Origin: an uncultured Varibaculum sp.
Lineage (GTDB): Bacteria; Actinomycetota; Actinomycetes; Actinomycetales; Actinomycetaceae
Reading direction: 5' to 3'
Assembly: GCF_902489465.1 (NCBI RefSeq)
Contig: NZ_CABTZZ010000015.1
Span: forward strand, 1 to 49,006
Length of the DNA stretch: 49,006 bases
Shown here: piece after piece, positions 42,201 through 49,006 of the stretch
Numbering within the stretch: the first letter of the stretch is position 1
Layout of the letters: the number at the start of each line of letters is the position of its first letter
Made by a program: the position numbers and the translations under genes
The notes under the pieces: model-generated
The model's database searches: none
The model's input: the letters and a program-made list of their open reading frames with translations, nothing else
What the model was told of the DNA's origin: nothing

Positions 42201-42235
42201 CCGGTGGGGTAGTAATATTCTTCCTACCCCACCGG
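42201..42235 (-). terminator. Terminator of the minus-strand sugar-nucleotide operon
   Basis: A perfect 12-bp stem, CCGGTGGGGTAG (42201-42212) with CTACCCCACCGG (42224-42235). Read on the minus strand it is followed by TTTTT, just after the stop at 42255. It may also slow plus-strand transcripts from the amidase. A smaller inverted repeat (ACTATCAA 42164-42171, TTGATAGT 42178-42185) lies beside it. Confidence 0.85.
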
Positions 42236-42254
42236 CATTACAGAACGCTAGGTG

Positions 42255-43220
42255 TTACTTAGCAGATTCTAGAATTTCTTCTACCACTTTCAAGGCTTGC
42301 AGCGCCTCCGACATAGAAACATGCTCACTGCCTTTGCCTAAAATAGCGTCCCGGAAGTGTTCATGTTCTACCCGCAGCGGCTCCCGTTTGGTCAGCTCGT
42401 AGCGGGTTACCTCGCCTTCGGAGACTCCCCGGAAGTTAGCGACCTGGGTCCACTCCACCGGAATTGACCCGTTCCGGTAGAAGGTAAGGTCACCCATCAT
42501 AGTGTCAGCTACCAGGGCGCCCTTTTCGCCAATCACAATGGTCTTGCGATCTTTGAAAGGACAAAGCCAGTTCACCAGGTTGTTTACCAGCACCCCGTTT
42601 TCCAGTTTGCCAACCACATTGACCATGTCCTCATTTTCGCGGCCAGACCGGTAAGCGGTTACCGCCGACACTGACGCATAGTTTGAGCCGGCTACCCAAG
42701 CAGTTAAATCCACATCGTGGGTAGCTAAATCTTTGACTACCCCCACGTCCGAAATCCGAGCCGGGAATGGAGACTGGCGGCGGGTAGAAATCTGATAAAC
42801 CTCACCCAATTGTCCCGCAGAGATCCGTTTCTTCATTTCCAGGAGGGCGGGGTTGCAGCGTTCCACGTACCCCACGGCACCGACCAAAGAGGCCTCCGCG
42901 AACGCTTTCACAATCCGTTCCCCGGATTCCGCATCAGTAGAAAGCGGCTTTTCTACCAGGGTATGTACCCCGGCCTCGGCCAGTTTCAACGCGGTTTCTT
43001 CGTGGAAAACGGTCGGAACAGCCACTACGCAAGCGTCTAAATCTTGCGCAATCAAGGCGTCGATATCGGGGAGGACTTCCATCCCTTTGGAAACCCCAAA
43101 CTTGTCTCCAGCGGGATCTGCCATCGCTACCAGGTCAACACCCGGCAGTTCGCGGATATTACGTACGTGGTGCCGACCCATCGAGCCGATACCGATAATT
43201 CCGTAACGCAGGTTCGCCAT
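42255..43220 (-). CDS. Gfo/Idh/MocA-family sugar-nucleotide 3-dehydrogenase (WbpB-like)
   Basis: A 321-residue NAD-dependent oxidoreductase. The Rossmann segment is RYGIIGIGSMGRHHVRNI, the EKP motif is in HTLVEKPLSTDAE, and the catalytic Asp/His block is VKDLATHDVDLTAW. In the Wbp pathway this protein oxidises C-3 of UDP-GlcNAcA to the keto sugar that the aminotransferase WbpE then uses. It starts three bases after the stop of the aminotransferase gene, so the two are co-transcribed, as wbpB and wbpE functions are coupled in Pseudomonas. Confidence 0.86.
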   Translation of the reverse strand: MANLRYGIIGIGSMGRHHVRNIRELPGVDLVAMADPAGDKFGVSKGMEVLPDIDALIAQDLDACVVAVPTVFHEETALKLAEAGVHTLVEKPLSTDAESGERIVKAFAEASLVGAVGYVERCNPALLEMKKRISAGQLGEVYQISTRRQSPFPARISDVGVVKDLATHDVDLTAWVAGSNYASVSAVTAYRSGRENEDMVNVVGKLENGVLVNNLVNWLCPFKDRKTIVIGEKGALVADTMMGDLTFYRNGSIPVEWTQVANFRGVSEGEVTRYELTKREPLRVEHEHFRDAILGKGSEHVSMSEALQALKVVEEILESAK

Positions 43221-43223
43221 ATC

Positions 43224-44330
43224 TTATGCACCCGCCTTGGCTAGTTTGTTGACCGCTTCCACAATCCGCTCCAAATCGCCTTGCGAGAGGGAGGGGTGAA
43301 CCGGTAGCGATAGGCATTCTTTCGCAGCCTTTTCGGTGTGGGGCAGTTCCAAACCCTTGGCGTAGGGAGCCAGAGACGGCAGGCGGTGGTTAGGAATCGG
43401 GTAGTACACGCCGGAACCAACCTGGTACTCATCTTTAAGAGCAGCCGCAAAACCATCACGGTCTTCGCTAACCCGGATAGTGTACTGGTGATACACGTGC
43501 TCAGCCTCTGGGGCTACTGGGGGAACCGTGACTCCCTGTAGATTCTCGTTTAAGAACTTCGCGTTCGCCCGGCGCTTTTCCATCCAGTCGGACACCTGAG
43601 ACAGCTGTGCCAGGCCGATAGCGGCGTTAATATCGGTCATCCGGTTGTTCAGCCCCACTAGCTCGTTCGCATAGCGCTTTTCCATGCCCTGGTTACGAAT
43701 CATTCGGGCTTCACGTGCTAGTTCGCCGTCCCCGGTGGTGATTGCCCCGCCCTCTCCGGCGGTCATATTCTTGGTGGGGTAGAAGCTGAAAGCCCCGAAA
43801 GCCCCGAAAGTGCCAACCTGCTGGCTATTCCAGGTAGCGCCGTGAGCTTGGCAGGCGTCCTCGAATACTAGCAGGTCGTGCCGCTTAGCAATATCCATAA
43901 TGGCGGTCATGTTTGCCGGGTGTCCGTAAAGGTGAACCGGCAGGATAGCGCGGGTCTTCGGGGTAATGGAGGCTTCAATCGACTCGGGATCCAGGCAGAA
44001 ATAATCATCCTCAATATCGGCAAAAACCGGGGTGGCGCCGATAATCGCTACTGAGTTACCGGTGGCCGCGAAAGTAAAGGAGGGAACGATTACTTCGTCG
44101 CCAGGTTTAATCCCGGCAGCCAGCTGCCCTACATGCAAAGCGGAAGTGCCCGAGTTAACCATTACTGACTGCTGACCATCGCCGCTAGCCATCTGAGCAG
44201 TGAACTTTTCTTCGAATTCTGCAACCCGCGGGCCTTGCGCGACCATGCCGGATTTTAGAACCGCGTCTACCGCGGCGCGTTCTTTATCGCCAATAATGGG
44301 TTTTGCGGCGGGAATAAACTCTGCAGTCAT
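43224..44330 (-). CDS. DegT/DnrJ/EryC1-type PLP aminotransferase (WbpE-like)
   Basis: A 368-residue sugar aminotransferase with a pyridoxal phosphate lysine in SFYPTKNMTAGEGGAI (about residue 185). It also has VNSGTSALHVGQLAAGIKPGDEVIVPSFTF and FEDACQAHGATW. It would convert UDP-3-keto-GlcNAcA to the 3-amino sugar with glutamate as donor. ATG 44330 has an AGGAGG site ten bases upstream. It is the first gene of a two-gene operon with the WbpB-like dehydrogenase. Confidence 0.88.
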   Translation of the reverse strand: MTAEFIPAAKPIIGDKERAAVDAVLKSGMVAQGPRVAEFEEKFTAQMASGDGQQSVMVNSGTSALHVGQLAAGIKPGDEVIVPSFTFAATGNSVAIIGATPVFADIEDDYFCLDPESIEASITPKTRAILPVHLYGHPANMTAIMDIAKRHDLLVFEDACQAHGATWNSQQVGTFGAFGAFSFYPTKNMTAGEGGAITTGDGELAREARMIRNQGMEKRYANELVGLNNRMTDINAAIGLAQLSQVSDWMEKRRANAKFLNENLQGVTVPPVAPEAEHVYHQYTIRVSEDRDGFAAALKDEYQVGSGVYYPIPNHRLPSLAPYAKGLELPHTEKAAKECLSLPVHPSLSQGDLERIVEAVNKLAKAGA

Positions 44331-44511
44331 TAGTTAAGTAACCTCCTGGGTCTGGTGTGGGATAGCGTTTCAAGTCTGATGATCTTCAATCAGCTTCCCT
44401 ATTTCATCACTATTATAAGTGCGAGAGTACCTGGCGCCTATAAGAAAAGTCCTGATTGCTTGTTATTCTAGGAAAAGAAAATAATTCGCGCGGAAAAGGT
44501 AATAGCAGACT

Positions 44512-45186
44512 ATGGCAGCTAGAGATGACACCTGGGTCATCATACCCGTATATAACGAAGACCAGGTGATTGGGCAAGTAGTTAAAGATCTGCTCCCCAC
44601 CTTTCCCCATGTGGTCTGCATAGATGATGGCTCCCGGGACAGATCGGCCGCGGTCGCGGCGGCTGCCGGTGCCACGGTTATCCGCCACCCCGTGAATCTG
44701 GGGCAAGGTGCGGGACTGCAAACGGGGATCGAATACGTGCGGGGATTCACTCCGGCGAAATACCTGCTCACCTTTGACGCCGATGGGCAACACCGGGTAG
44801 AGGACGGCCTGGCTATGGTGGAGCAAGCCGAAAAAGAAAACTTGGCGATAGTTTTCGGGTCGAGGTTTTTATCTTCCCAAACCCAGGTCGGTTGGATGAA
44901 GCGCCTGGTGCTAAAAACTGCGGCGTTGGTTACCGCCCGCCGCACCGGAATGAAACTCACCGATGCTCATAACGGTTTGCGGGTACTACGCCGGGATGCT
45001 TTTGAACAGGTTTACTTACTGCAAAACCGGATGGCACACGCCTCTGAAATAGTGGCGCAACTAGCCAAAACCGGGCTTCCGTGGGCAGAACACAGCGTAT
45101 ATATCCGCTACACCGAGTACTCCAAAGCTAAGGGACAATCCTTGCTTAACTCCATAAATATCCTCACCGAATTGCTGATCAAATAG
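44512..45186 (+). CDS. Family 2 glycosyltransferase, dolichyl-phosphate-mannose-synthase type
   Basis: A compact 224-residue GT-A domain: TWVIIPVYNEDQVIGQVV, CIDDGSRDRSAA and the metal-binding LTFDADGQHRVED, with NLGQGAGLQTGI. It has no C-terminal membrane segment. Enzymes of this shape make a polyprenyl-phosphate sugar donor or a lipid-linked glycan. Just downstream lies a DUF2304 membrane protein, a common partner of such transferases. It is divergent from the aminotransferase operon across a 180-base spacer. Confidence 0.88.
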   Translation: MAARDDTWVIIPVYNEDQVIGQVVKDLLPTFPHVVCIDDGSRDRSAAVAAAAGATVIRHPVNLGQGAGLQTGIEYVRGFTPAKYLLTFDADGQHRVEDGLAMVEQAEKENLAIVFGSRFLSSQTQVGWMKRLVLKTAALVTARRTGMKLTDAHNGLRVLRRDAFEQVYLLQNRMAHASEIVAQLAKTGLPWAEHSVYIRYTEYSKAKGQSLLNSINILTELLIK

Positions 45187-45192
45187 GGGCTA

Positions 45193-45630
45193 ATGATGCT
45201 GATAAAAATCCTGCTGATTGTTTTGGTGTTAATCCTTTCCCTATATATGTTCAAAGCGAACCTGGGGGCAAAACAGACAGCCTGGCGTCGTCTGGGGATA
45301 TTGGCTTTCGCGATTTCTGCGGTAGTGGTGGTGATTTTCCCCGGGATCACCACCACGGCTGCGCGCTTCGTGGGAGTTGGGCGCGGTGCTGACCTGCTGC
45401 TGTATGTACTGGTGGTAGTGGTTCTCTACAATATGTTGATGCAGGCCAAGCAGCGCAACGCAGCGGAGCGACGCCTTACAAAACTTGCCCGGGAAGTAGC
45501 AATCACCCATACTGTCCTCGGTGAGGACGAGAAACGAGTTTCTCCCGAGGAAACCGATACCTCCGCAGAAAACATAACCTTTACTACTAGTACTACTAGC
45601 GTTAACCCTGCTAGCGGTGAATCTAATTAA
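45193..45630 (+). CDS. DUF2304-like small membrane protein
   Basis: A 145-residue protein with three hydrophobic spans (IKILLIVLVLILSLYMF, LGILAFAISAVVVVIFPG, DLLLYVLVVVVLYNM) and a cytoplasmic basic and acidic tail. This is the size and layout of DUF2304 proteins that accompany GT2 transferases; it may anchor the soluble enzyme at the membrane. It starts six bases after the GT2 stop, at ATG 45193 or 45196, so it is co-transcribed. Confidence 0.75.
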   Translation: MMLIKILLIVLVLILSLYMFKANLGAKQTAWRRLGILAFAISAVVVVIFPGITTTAARFVGVGRGADLLLYVLVVVVLYNMLMQAKQRNAAERRLTKLAREVAITHTVLGEDEKRVSPEETDTSAENITFTTSTTSVNPASGESN

Positions 45631-45850
45631 CCTAAACATTTAAGAGAAACGGATAACGCCCACATTTAAATCTCAATCGTTGATTTTGGGTAAAGCCCTT
45701 TCGAAGAATCCGACGAAGGAATAGATCTGCCCCTCTGAATGTAACTTTCTCCTATATGCAGGTGAGTCACCCCTCTAGAGGCTCTAATTCACCCCCTATT
45801 ACCTGCGGAAGCTTACAAAGGCGTACTAATGTTAGTTCACCTGCTCAAAT
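45631..45850. other. Intergenic stretch without recognised gene
   Basis: This AT-rich stretch separates the polysaccharide locus from the second inositol block. Apart from weak short inverted repeats (GCAGGTGA at 45758 and TCACCTGC at 45836) I see nothing here. A 63-codon open frame across 45756-45947 is not protein-like. Confidence 0.5.
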
Positions 45851-45930
45851 AATTGTTGTAACAATTTTCCGAAACCTCTTGACCGAAACGATTTTGTCGG
45901 CTATCGTGGCAATACCGAACCGATTCGGTA
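45851..45930 (+). promoter_or_regulatory. Promoter and tandem operator-like repeats upstream of the iolE-like gene
   Basis: TTGACC (45879-45884) and TATCGT (45902-45907) are 17 bases apart. Two direct copies of ACCGAAMCGATTNNGT start at 45882 and 45914, matching at 13 of 16 bases. They are 32 bases (about three helical turns) apart and flank the -10 box. The second copy is a palindrome, TACCGAA-CCGA-TTCGGTA (45913-45930). Upstream lies another palindrome, AATTGTT-GT-AACAATT (45851-45866). The arrangement suggests repression by a dimeric regulator, perhaps of the GntR or LacI type. Confidence 0.5.
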
Positions 45931-46038
45931 AGGTTTTTGGTAAATGAGTAGATAGCAGGAAACCGGTAGCATTATCGGCGATCCTGCAACCAAATACGCC
46001 GGCGGAGCAGCTGGTAAGGCGGAGGAAAGGACACTGCG

Positions 46039-46974
46039 ATGGCGCAGAGCAAAGCAATAAATACCAACGATCCCAAATATTCCAAATTGTCCATCGGGGT
46101 CTGCCCCGACCAGTGGGGCGTATGGTTCCCCGAGGACGAAAAGCAAATGGATCCCCGGCAAGCTTGGGAAGAAATGGCAGAAGCCGGCTTCGAAATTATC
46201 GAAACCGGGCCATTCGGCTATTTCCCTACCGATCCCAAAGAACTACAAAAATGGTGCGATGAATTCGGAATGAAGGTAGTCGCCGGCACTGGCTGGGGGA
46301 TTCTCCACAAGGCCGAAGCCTGGCCGGAAACTTTGAAGACCTTCCGCGCCATCGCCGAAACTCACGCGGCAGTCGGCGCCGAATACATCGTGCACCTGCC
46401 TCCGCTGTACCGCGACGACAAGACCTGGGAATGGACAGATGACCGCGTCCTGTCCGATGATGCCTGGAAGCTCTATGTAGAGCACGCCAACGCCCTCGGG
46501 CAAATGCTGTTGGATGAATACGGCTTGCAGATGGTGCTGCACCCCCACGGCGATTCCCATATCGAAACCCCCGAGGAAATCGCGCGTATTTTTGACGCTA
46601 CTGACCCCAAGTACGTAAACCTCTGCCTCGATTCCGGCCACGTGGTTTACGGCGGCGGCGACCCGGTAGAACTGATCAAGAAATACCCGGAGCGGATCAC
46701 CTACGTACACATCAAAGCTTTCGATGAAGCCATCACCAAAGAGGCACACGAAAAGGACTGGCCCTTCGGCGAGGCCGTGGCTAAGGGCGCATCGGTATGC
46801 CCTCCTGCCGGGCTGCCGGAAATGCATGAGTTCGTGGACGCGCTCGCGGAACTAGATCGCGAAATCTACTGTATTTGCGAGCAGGACTGCTACCCGTGCG
46901 AGCCCTCATTCCCGAAGCAGAACGCCATCAACATGCGCGAATACCTGGCCAGCTGCGGACTAGGTCTGAAGTAA
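46039..46974 (+). CDS. Inosose dehydratase-like TIM-barrel protein (IolE-like)
   Basis: A 311-residue AP-endonuclease-2/xylose-isomerase-like barrel. It begins LSIGVCPDQWGVWFPED; LQMVLHPHGDSHIETPEE and LCLDSGHVVYGGGDPVELI carry the metal-binding histidine, glutamate and aspartate residues; VHIKAFDEA follows. IolE removes water from 2-keto-myo-inositol; the related IolI and IolH isomerases have the same fold, so the exact step is not certain. A strong GGAGGAAAGG site precedes ATG 46039. The next genes, iolG-like and the transporter, share the strand. Confidence 0.8.
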   Translation: MAQSKAINTNDPKYSKLSIGVCPDQWGVWFPEDEKQMDPRQAWEEMAEAGFEIIETGPFGYFPTDPKELQKWCDEFGMKVVAGTGWGILHKAEAWPETLKTFRAIAETHAAVGAEYIVHLPPLYRDDKTWEWTDDRVLSDDAWKLYVEHANALGQMLLDEYGLQMVLHPHGDSHIETPEEIARIFDATDPKYVNLCLDSGHVVYGGGDPVELIKKYPERITYVHIKAFDEAITKEAHEKDWPFGEAVAKGASVCPPAGLPEMHEFVDALAELDREIYCICEQDCYPCEPSFPKQNAINMREYLASCGLGLK

Positions 46975-46991
46975 CTATCCACCACTTACCT

Positions 46992-47034
46992 GATGCCGCG
47001 GGAGCGGAGTGAGTATTCCGCTCCCGCCGGCATC
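46992..47034 (+). promoter_or_regulatory. Strong hairpin between iolE-like and iolG-like genes
   Basis: The arms 46992-47008 and 47017-47034 pair over about 17 bases with a single bulge and an 8-base loop. No T run follows, so it may be a transcript-stabilising or processing element rather than a full terminator. Confidence 0.6.
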
Positions 47035-47106
47035 TCCATTCAACGGCTGTGAAGCCGCGCCTGGGCGCACTGAAGCCACCAGGCAAATCACTCATAGGGG
47101 AGAAAA

Positions 47107-48117
47107 ATGACATTAAATATTGGCTTGATCGGTGCGGGGGGCATGGGACGTGCTCACGTGGAACGGATCGAAAACGAACTGACCGGCGGCAAAATTGTGG
47201 CAGTCGCCGATCTAAACCTAGATGCCGCGAAAGAAGTAGCGGAAAAAGTTGGCGGCAAAGCCTACGGCTCCGGCGAAGAACTAATCGCGGATCCCAACGT
47301 AGATGCCGTCCTGATCGCCACCTTCGGTCGGGTACACAAGCCCGATGTAATCCGGGCGATTGAGGCCGGAAAATACGTGCTTTGCGAAAAGCCGCTGGCA
47401 ACCACGGCAGAAGACTGCCGCGAAATTATGGAGGCCGAACAAAAAGCTGGGAAGAAACTGGTAACCGTGGGGTTCATGCGTCGCTTCGACCAGTCTTATG
47501 GCATCTTAAAAGCCAAGATGGACTCCAAAGAGCTGGGCGAAACCACCATGGTGCACTGCCGCCACCGCAACCCCACCGTTCCGGAAAACTACCTGTCTTC
47601 CATGGCGATTGATGACACCGCCATTCACGAAATCGATACTTGCCGCTGGCTAACCGGTGAAGAAATCGTGAACGTGCGGGTAGATATTCCCCGCTCCACC
47701 AGCTACAAGTTTGAGCACCTGACCGACCCGATCGTAGTGGTCATGTACACCGAATCCGGGATCCGGATTGACGACGAAGTAAACGTCAACATCGGCTACG
47801 GCTACGACATTCAGTGCGAAGCGGTAATGGAGCAGGGTACCGCCTACCTGGGGGATCAAGAAAAAGTGTATGTGCGCTCTAGCCGAGAACGTGCCAACGC
47901 CATCTGCCAGTCCCATATCGATCGTTTTCATGATGCCTTCAACCGCGAGGTGCAGCAGTGGATTAATGCCGCCAGCGAGGATCGCCACACCGGCTCCAGC
48001 TCTTGGGACGGATACGCGGCCACTTGCGTAGTGGATGCCGCCCTGGAGTCCTTAGAATCACGCGAGTCCAAGCTGGTCTCCGTGGAGTTAATTGAACAGC
48101 CCGAGTTCTACAAATAA
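47107..48117 (+). CDS. Inositol 2-dehydrogenase-like Gfo/Idh/MocA oxidoreductase (IolG-like)
   Basis: A 336-residue NAD-dependent dehydrogenase oxidising myo-inositol (or scyllo-inositol) to the keto form. Rossmann motif GLIGAGGMGRAHVERI, catalytic lysine in LCEKPLATT, and DDTAIHEIDTCRWL with the Asp/His of this family. It is preceded by an AGGGGAG site and followed 30 bases later by the transporter start. The presence of iolB, C, D and E in the window supports the inositol assignment, but members of this family also act on other sugars. Confidence 0.85.
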   Translation: MTLNIGLIGAGGMGRAHVERIENELTGGKIVAVADLNLDAAKEVAEKVGGKAYGSGEELIADPNVDAVLIATFGRVHKPDVIRAIEAGKYVLCEKPLATTAEDCREIMEAEQKAGKKLVTVGFMRRFDQSYGILKAKMDSKELGETTMVHCRHRNPTVPENYLSSMAIDDTAIHEIDTCRWLTGEEIVNVRVDIPRSTSYKFEHLTDPIVVVMYTESGIRIDDEVNVNIGYGYDIQCEAVMEQGTAYLGDQEKVYVRSSRERANAICQSHIDRFHDAFNREVQQWINAASEDRHTGSSSWDGYAATCVVDAALESLESRESKLVSVELIEQPEFYK

Positions 48118-48148
48118 CCTTGATCGCCGTTAAAGGAGAAAACATAAT

Positions 48149-49006
48149 ATGAGCAATGATGCTTATAAGGAGAAGCTGGCAACCCCGCCCTCTCCCGCAA
48201 AAGTTAAAGAGATGGTGGCCATGACCCCCATGTCGGGGCCGCATCGCGGCACCATAATTTTGGCTGCTACCGCCACTTTCGGGTCGCTGCTATTTGGGTA
48301 TGACACCGGAGTAATCGCTGGCGCTTTGCCCTATATGTATATGGACAATGTGGCCGGAGGGCTGGGGCTAGATGCCCTGCACGAGGGTTGGGTCAACGCC
48401 ATGCTCGCCATCGGCGCAGCCTTCGGTGCCTTAATCGGCGGGTGGCTCACTGACCGGATTGGGCGCCGCACCAACATTATGGTCTTGGCGGTCATCTTCC
48501 TGGTTGGTACCTTGGGCTGTACTTTTAGCCCCAACGTATGGGTGATTTACCCCTTCCGCTTCATTCTTGGTTGGGCAGTAGGCGGCGCGTCCTCCTCGGT
48601 TCCGCTCTATCTAGCGGAAACTGCTCCGAAACGAATCCGCGGTCCGCTGGTAGCAGTAGACCAGTTCATGATCGTGTTTGGGCAGCTAGTTGCCTATATT
48701 TGTAACGCCGCCCTCTCGCAGGCGCATAACGCACCCGAAGCAACCGTGAAAGTTATTAGCGCAGGCGCTGTTTGCCCTGGCGGCTCCCCGGATGCCGGTA
48801 AGGCCGTGCAGGCCGGTGGCACCTACACTTGGGATTGTCTGTCCGGACTCTCTGATACCGTCCGCGAGACTATGGTGCTCTCTGGAGGTAACGGTAACGC
48901 TTGGCGTTGGATGTTGGTAATCGCTACTATTCCCGCCATCTGCCTATGGATAGGTATGCGGGTCATGCCGGAATCTCCGCGTTCGTATGCCGTCTTCTGC
49001 TTGAAA
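48149..49006 (+). CDS. Major facilitator sugar porter, likely inositol transporter (3' end outside the window)
   Basis: 286 codons are visible and the frame is still open at the window end. ATG 48149 follows AAAGGAG. Sugar-porter signatures are present: FGYDTGVIAGALPY in span 1, GGWLTDRIGRRTN between spans 2 and 3, PLYLAETAPKRIRG after span 4, and PESPR at the end of the sixth span. A loop of about 60 residues between spans 5 and 6 is longer than in many members. It probably brings in myo-inositol by proton symport, as IolT does; the gene order iolE-iolG-transporter supports this. Confidence 0.85.
   Translation, partial: MSNDAYKEKLATPPSPAKVKEMVAMTPMSGPHRGTIILAATATFGSLLFGYDTGVIAGALPYMYMDNVAGGLGLDALHEGWVNAMLAIGAAFGALIGGWLTDRIGRRTNIMVLAVIFLVGTLGCTFSPNVWVIYPFRFILGWAVGGASSSVPLYLAETAPKRIRGPLVAVDQFMIVFGQLVAYICNAALSQAHNAPEATVKVISAGAVCPGGSPDAGKAVQAGGTYTWDCLSGLSDTVRETMVLSGGNGNAWRWMLVIATIPAICLWIGMRVMPESPRSYAVFCLK

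Noticed and set aside
45756..45947. 63-codon open frame in the spacer before the iolE-like gene
   Set aside because: It has no ribosome site, runs through the promoter and operator-like repeats, and is not protein-like.

Overview
The window looks like chromosomal DNA from a host-associated actinobacterium of roughly 50% GC, most likely an Actinomycetaceae member (Varibaculum-like). This is inferred from the LPKTG-anchored giant surface protein, the CIRCE-controlled groES, the Corynebacterium-type inositol genes and the style of the wall hydrolases; it was not tested by database search. I see no rRNA, tRNA, CRISPR array, insertion sequence or phage genes.

Layout. (1) 1-6711: a promoter and a 2077-residue sortase-anchored surface protein built from calcium-binding type-3-like and Ig-like modules plus two Rib-like modules, ending in a strong terminator. 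(2) 6713-7295: spacer holding the decayed C-terminal end of a minus-strand regulator-like gene. (3) 7296-10842: housekeeping genes: tsaD with an unusual C-terminal array of 11-residue repeats, a THUMP-like methyltransferase on the other strand, and a lone groES behind a CIRCE element. (4) 10886-18000: first half of a myo-inositol catabolic locus: transaldolase-like gene and GntR regulator on minus; iolC, a Cgl0159-type barrel protein, iolB and iolD on plus. (5) 18081-21188: membrane acyltransferase with SGNH domain, and an aldo/keto reductase. (6) 21499-45630: a large wall- or capsular-polysaccharide locus on both strands, with six glycosyltransferases, two large polytopic membrane proteins, a flippase, two secreted peptidoglycan hydrolases and five sugar-nucleotide genes. 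(7) 45631-49006: second half of the inositol locus: iolE-like, iolG-like and a sugar-porter transporter cut by the window end.

How the genes fit together. The five sugar-nucleotide genes (6-dehydrogenase, 3-dehydrogenase, aminotransferase, N-acetyltransferase, 2-epimerase) match, step for step, the Pseudomonas WbpA-B-E-D-I route from UDP-GlcNAc to UDP-2,3-diacetamido-2,3-dideoxy-mannuronic acid. Glycosyltransferases and the flippase would build and export a glycan containing this sugar. The two hydrolases (NlpC/P60 and PGRP-type amidase) carry the same GHGW-type propeller repeats and may remodel the wall where the polymer is attached. The inositol genes would import myo-inositol, oxidise it (IolG), dehydrate it (IolE), hydrolyse the ring (IolD), isomerise (IolB), phosphorylate (IolC) and cleave it, under the GntR regulator.

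The best leads are the scattered but complete diacetamido-mannuronate pathway with its paired hydrolases, the TsaD-11-mer fusion, the mosaic repeat structure of the giant surface protein, and tandem operator-like repeats at the iolE promoter.
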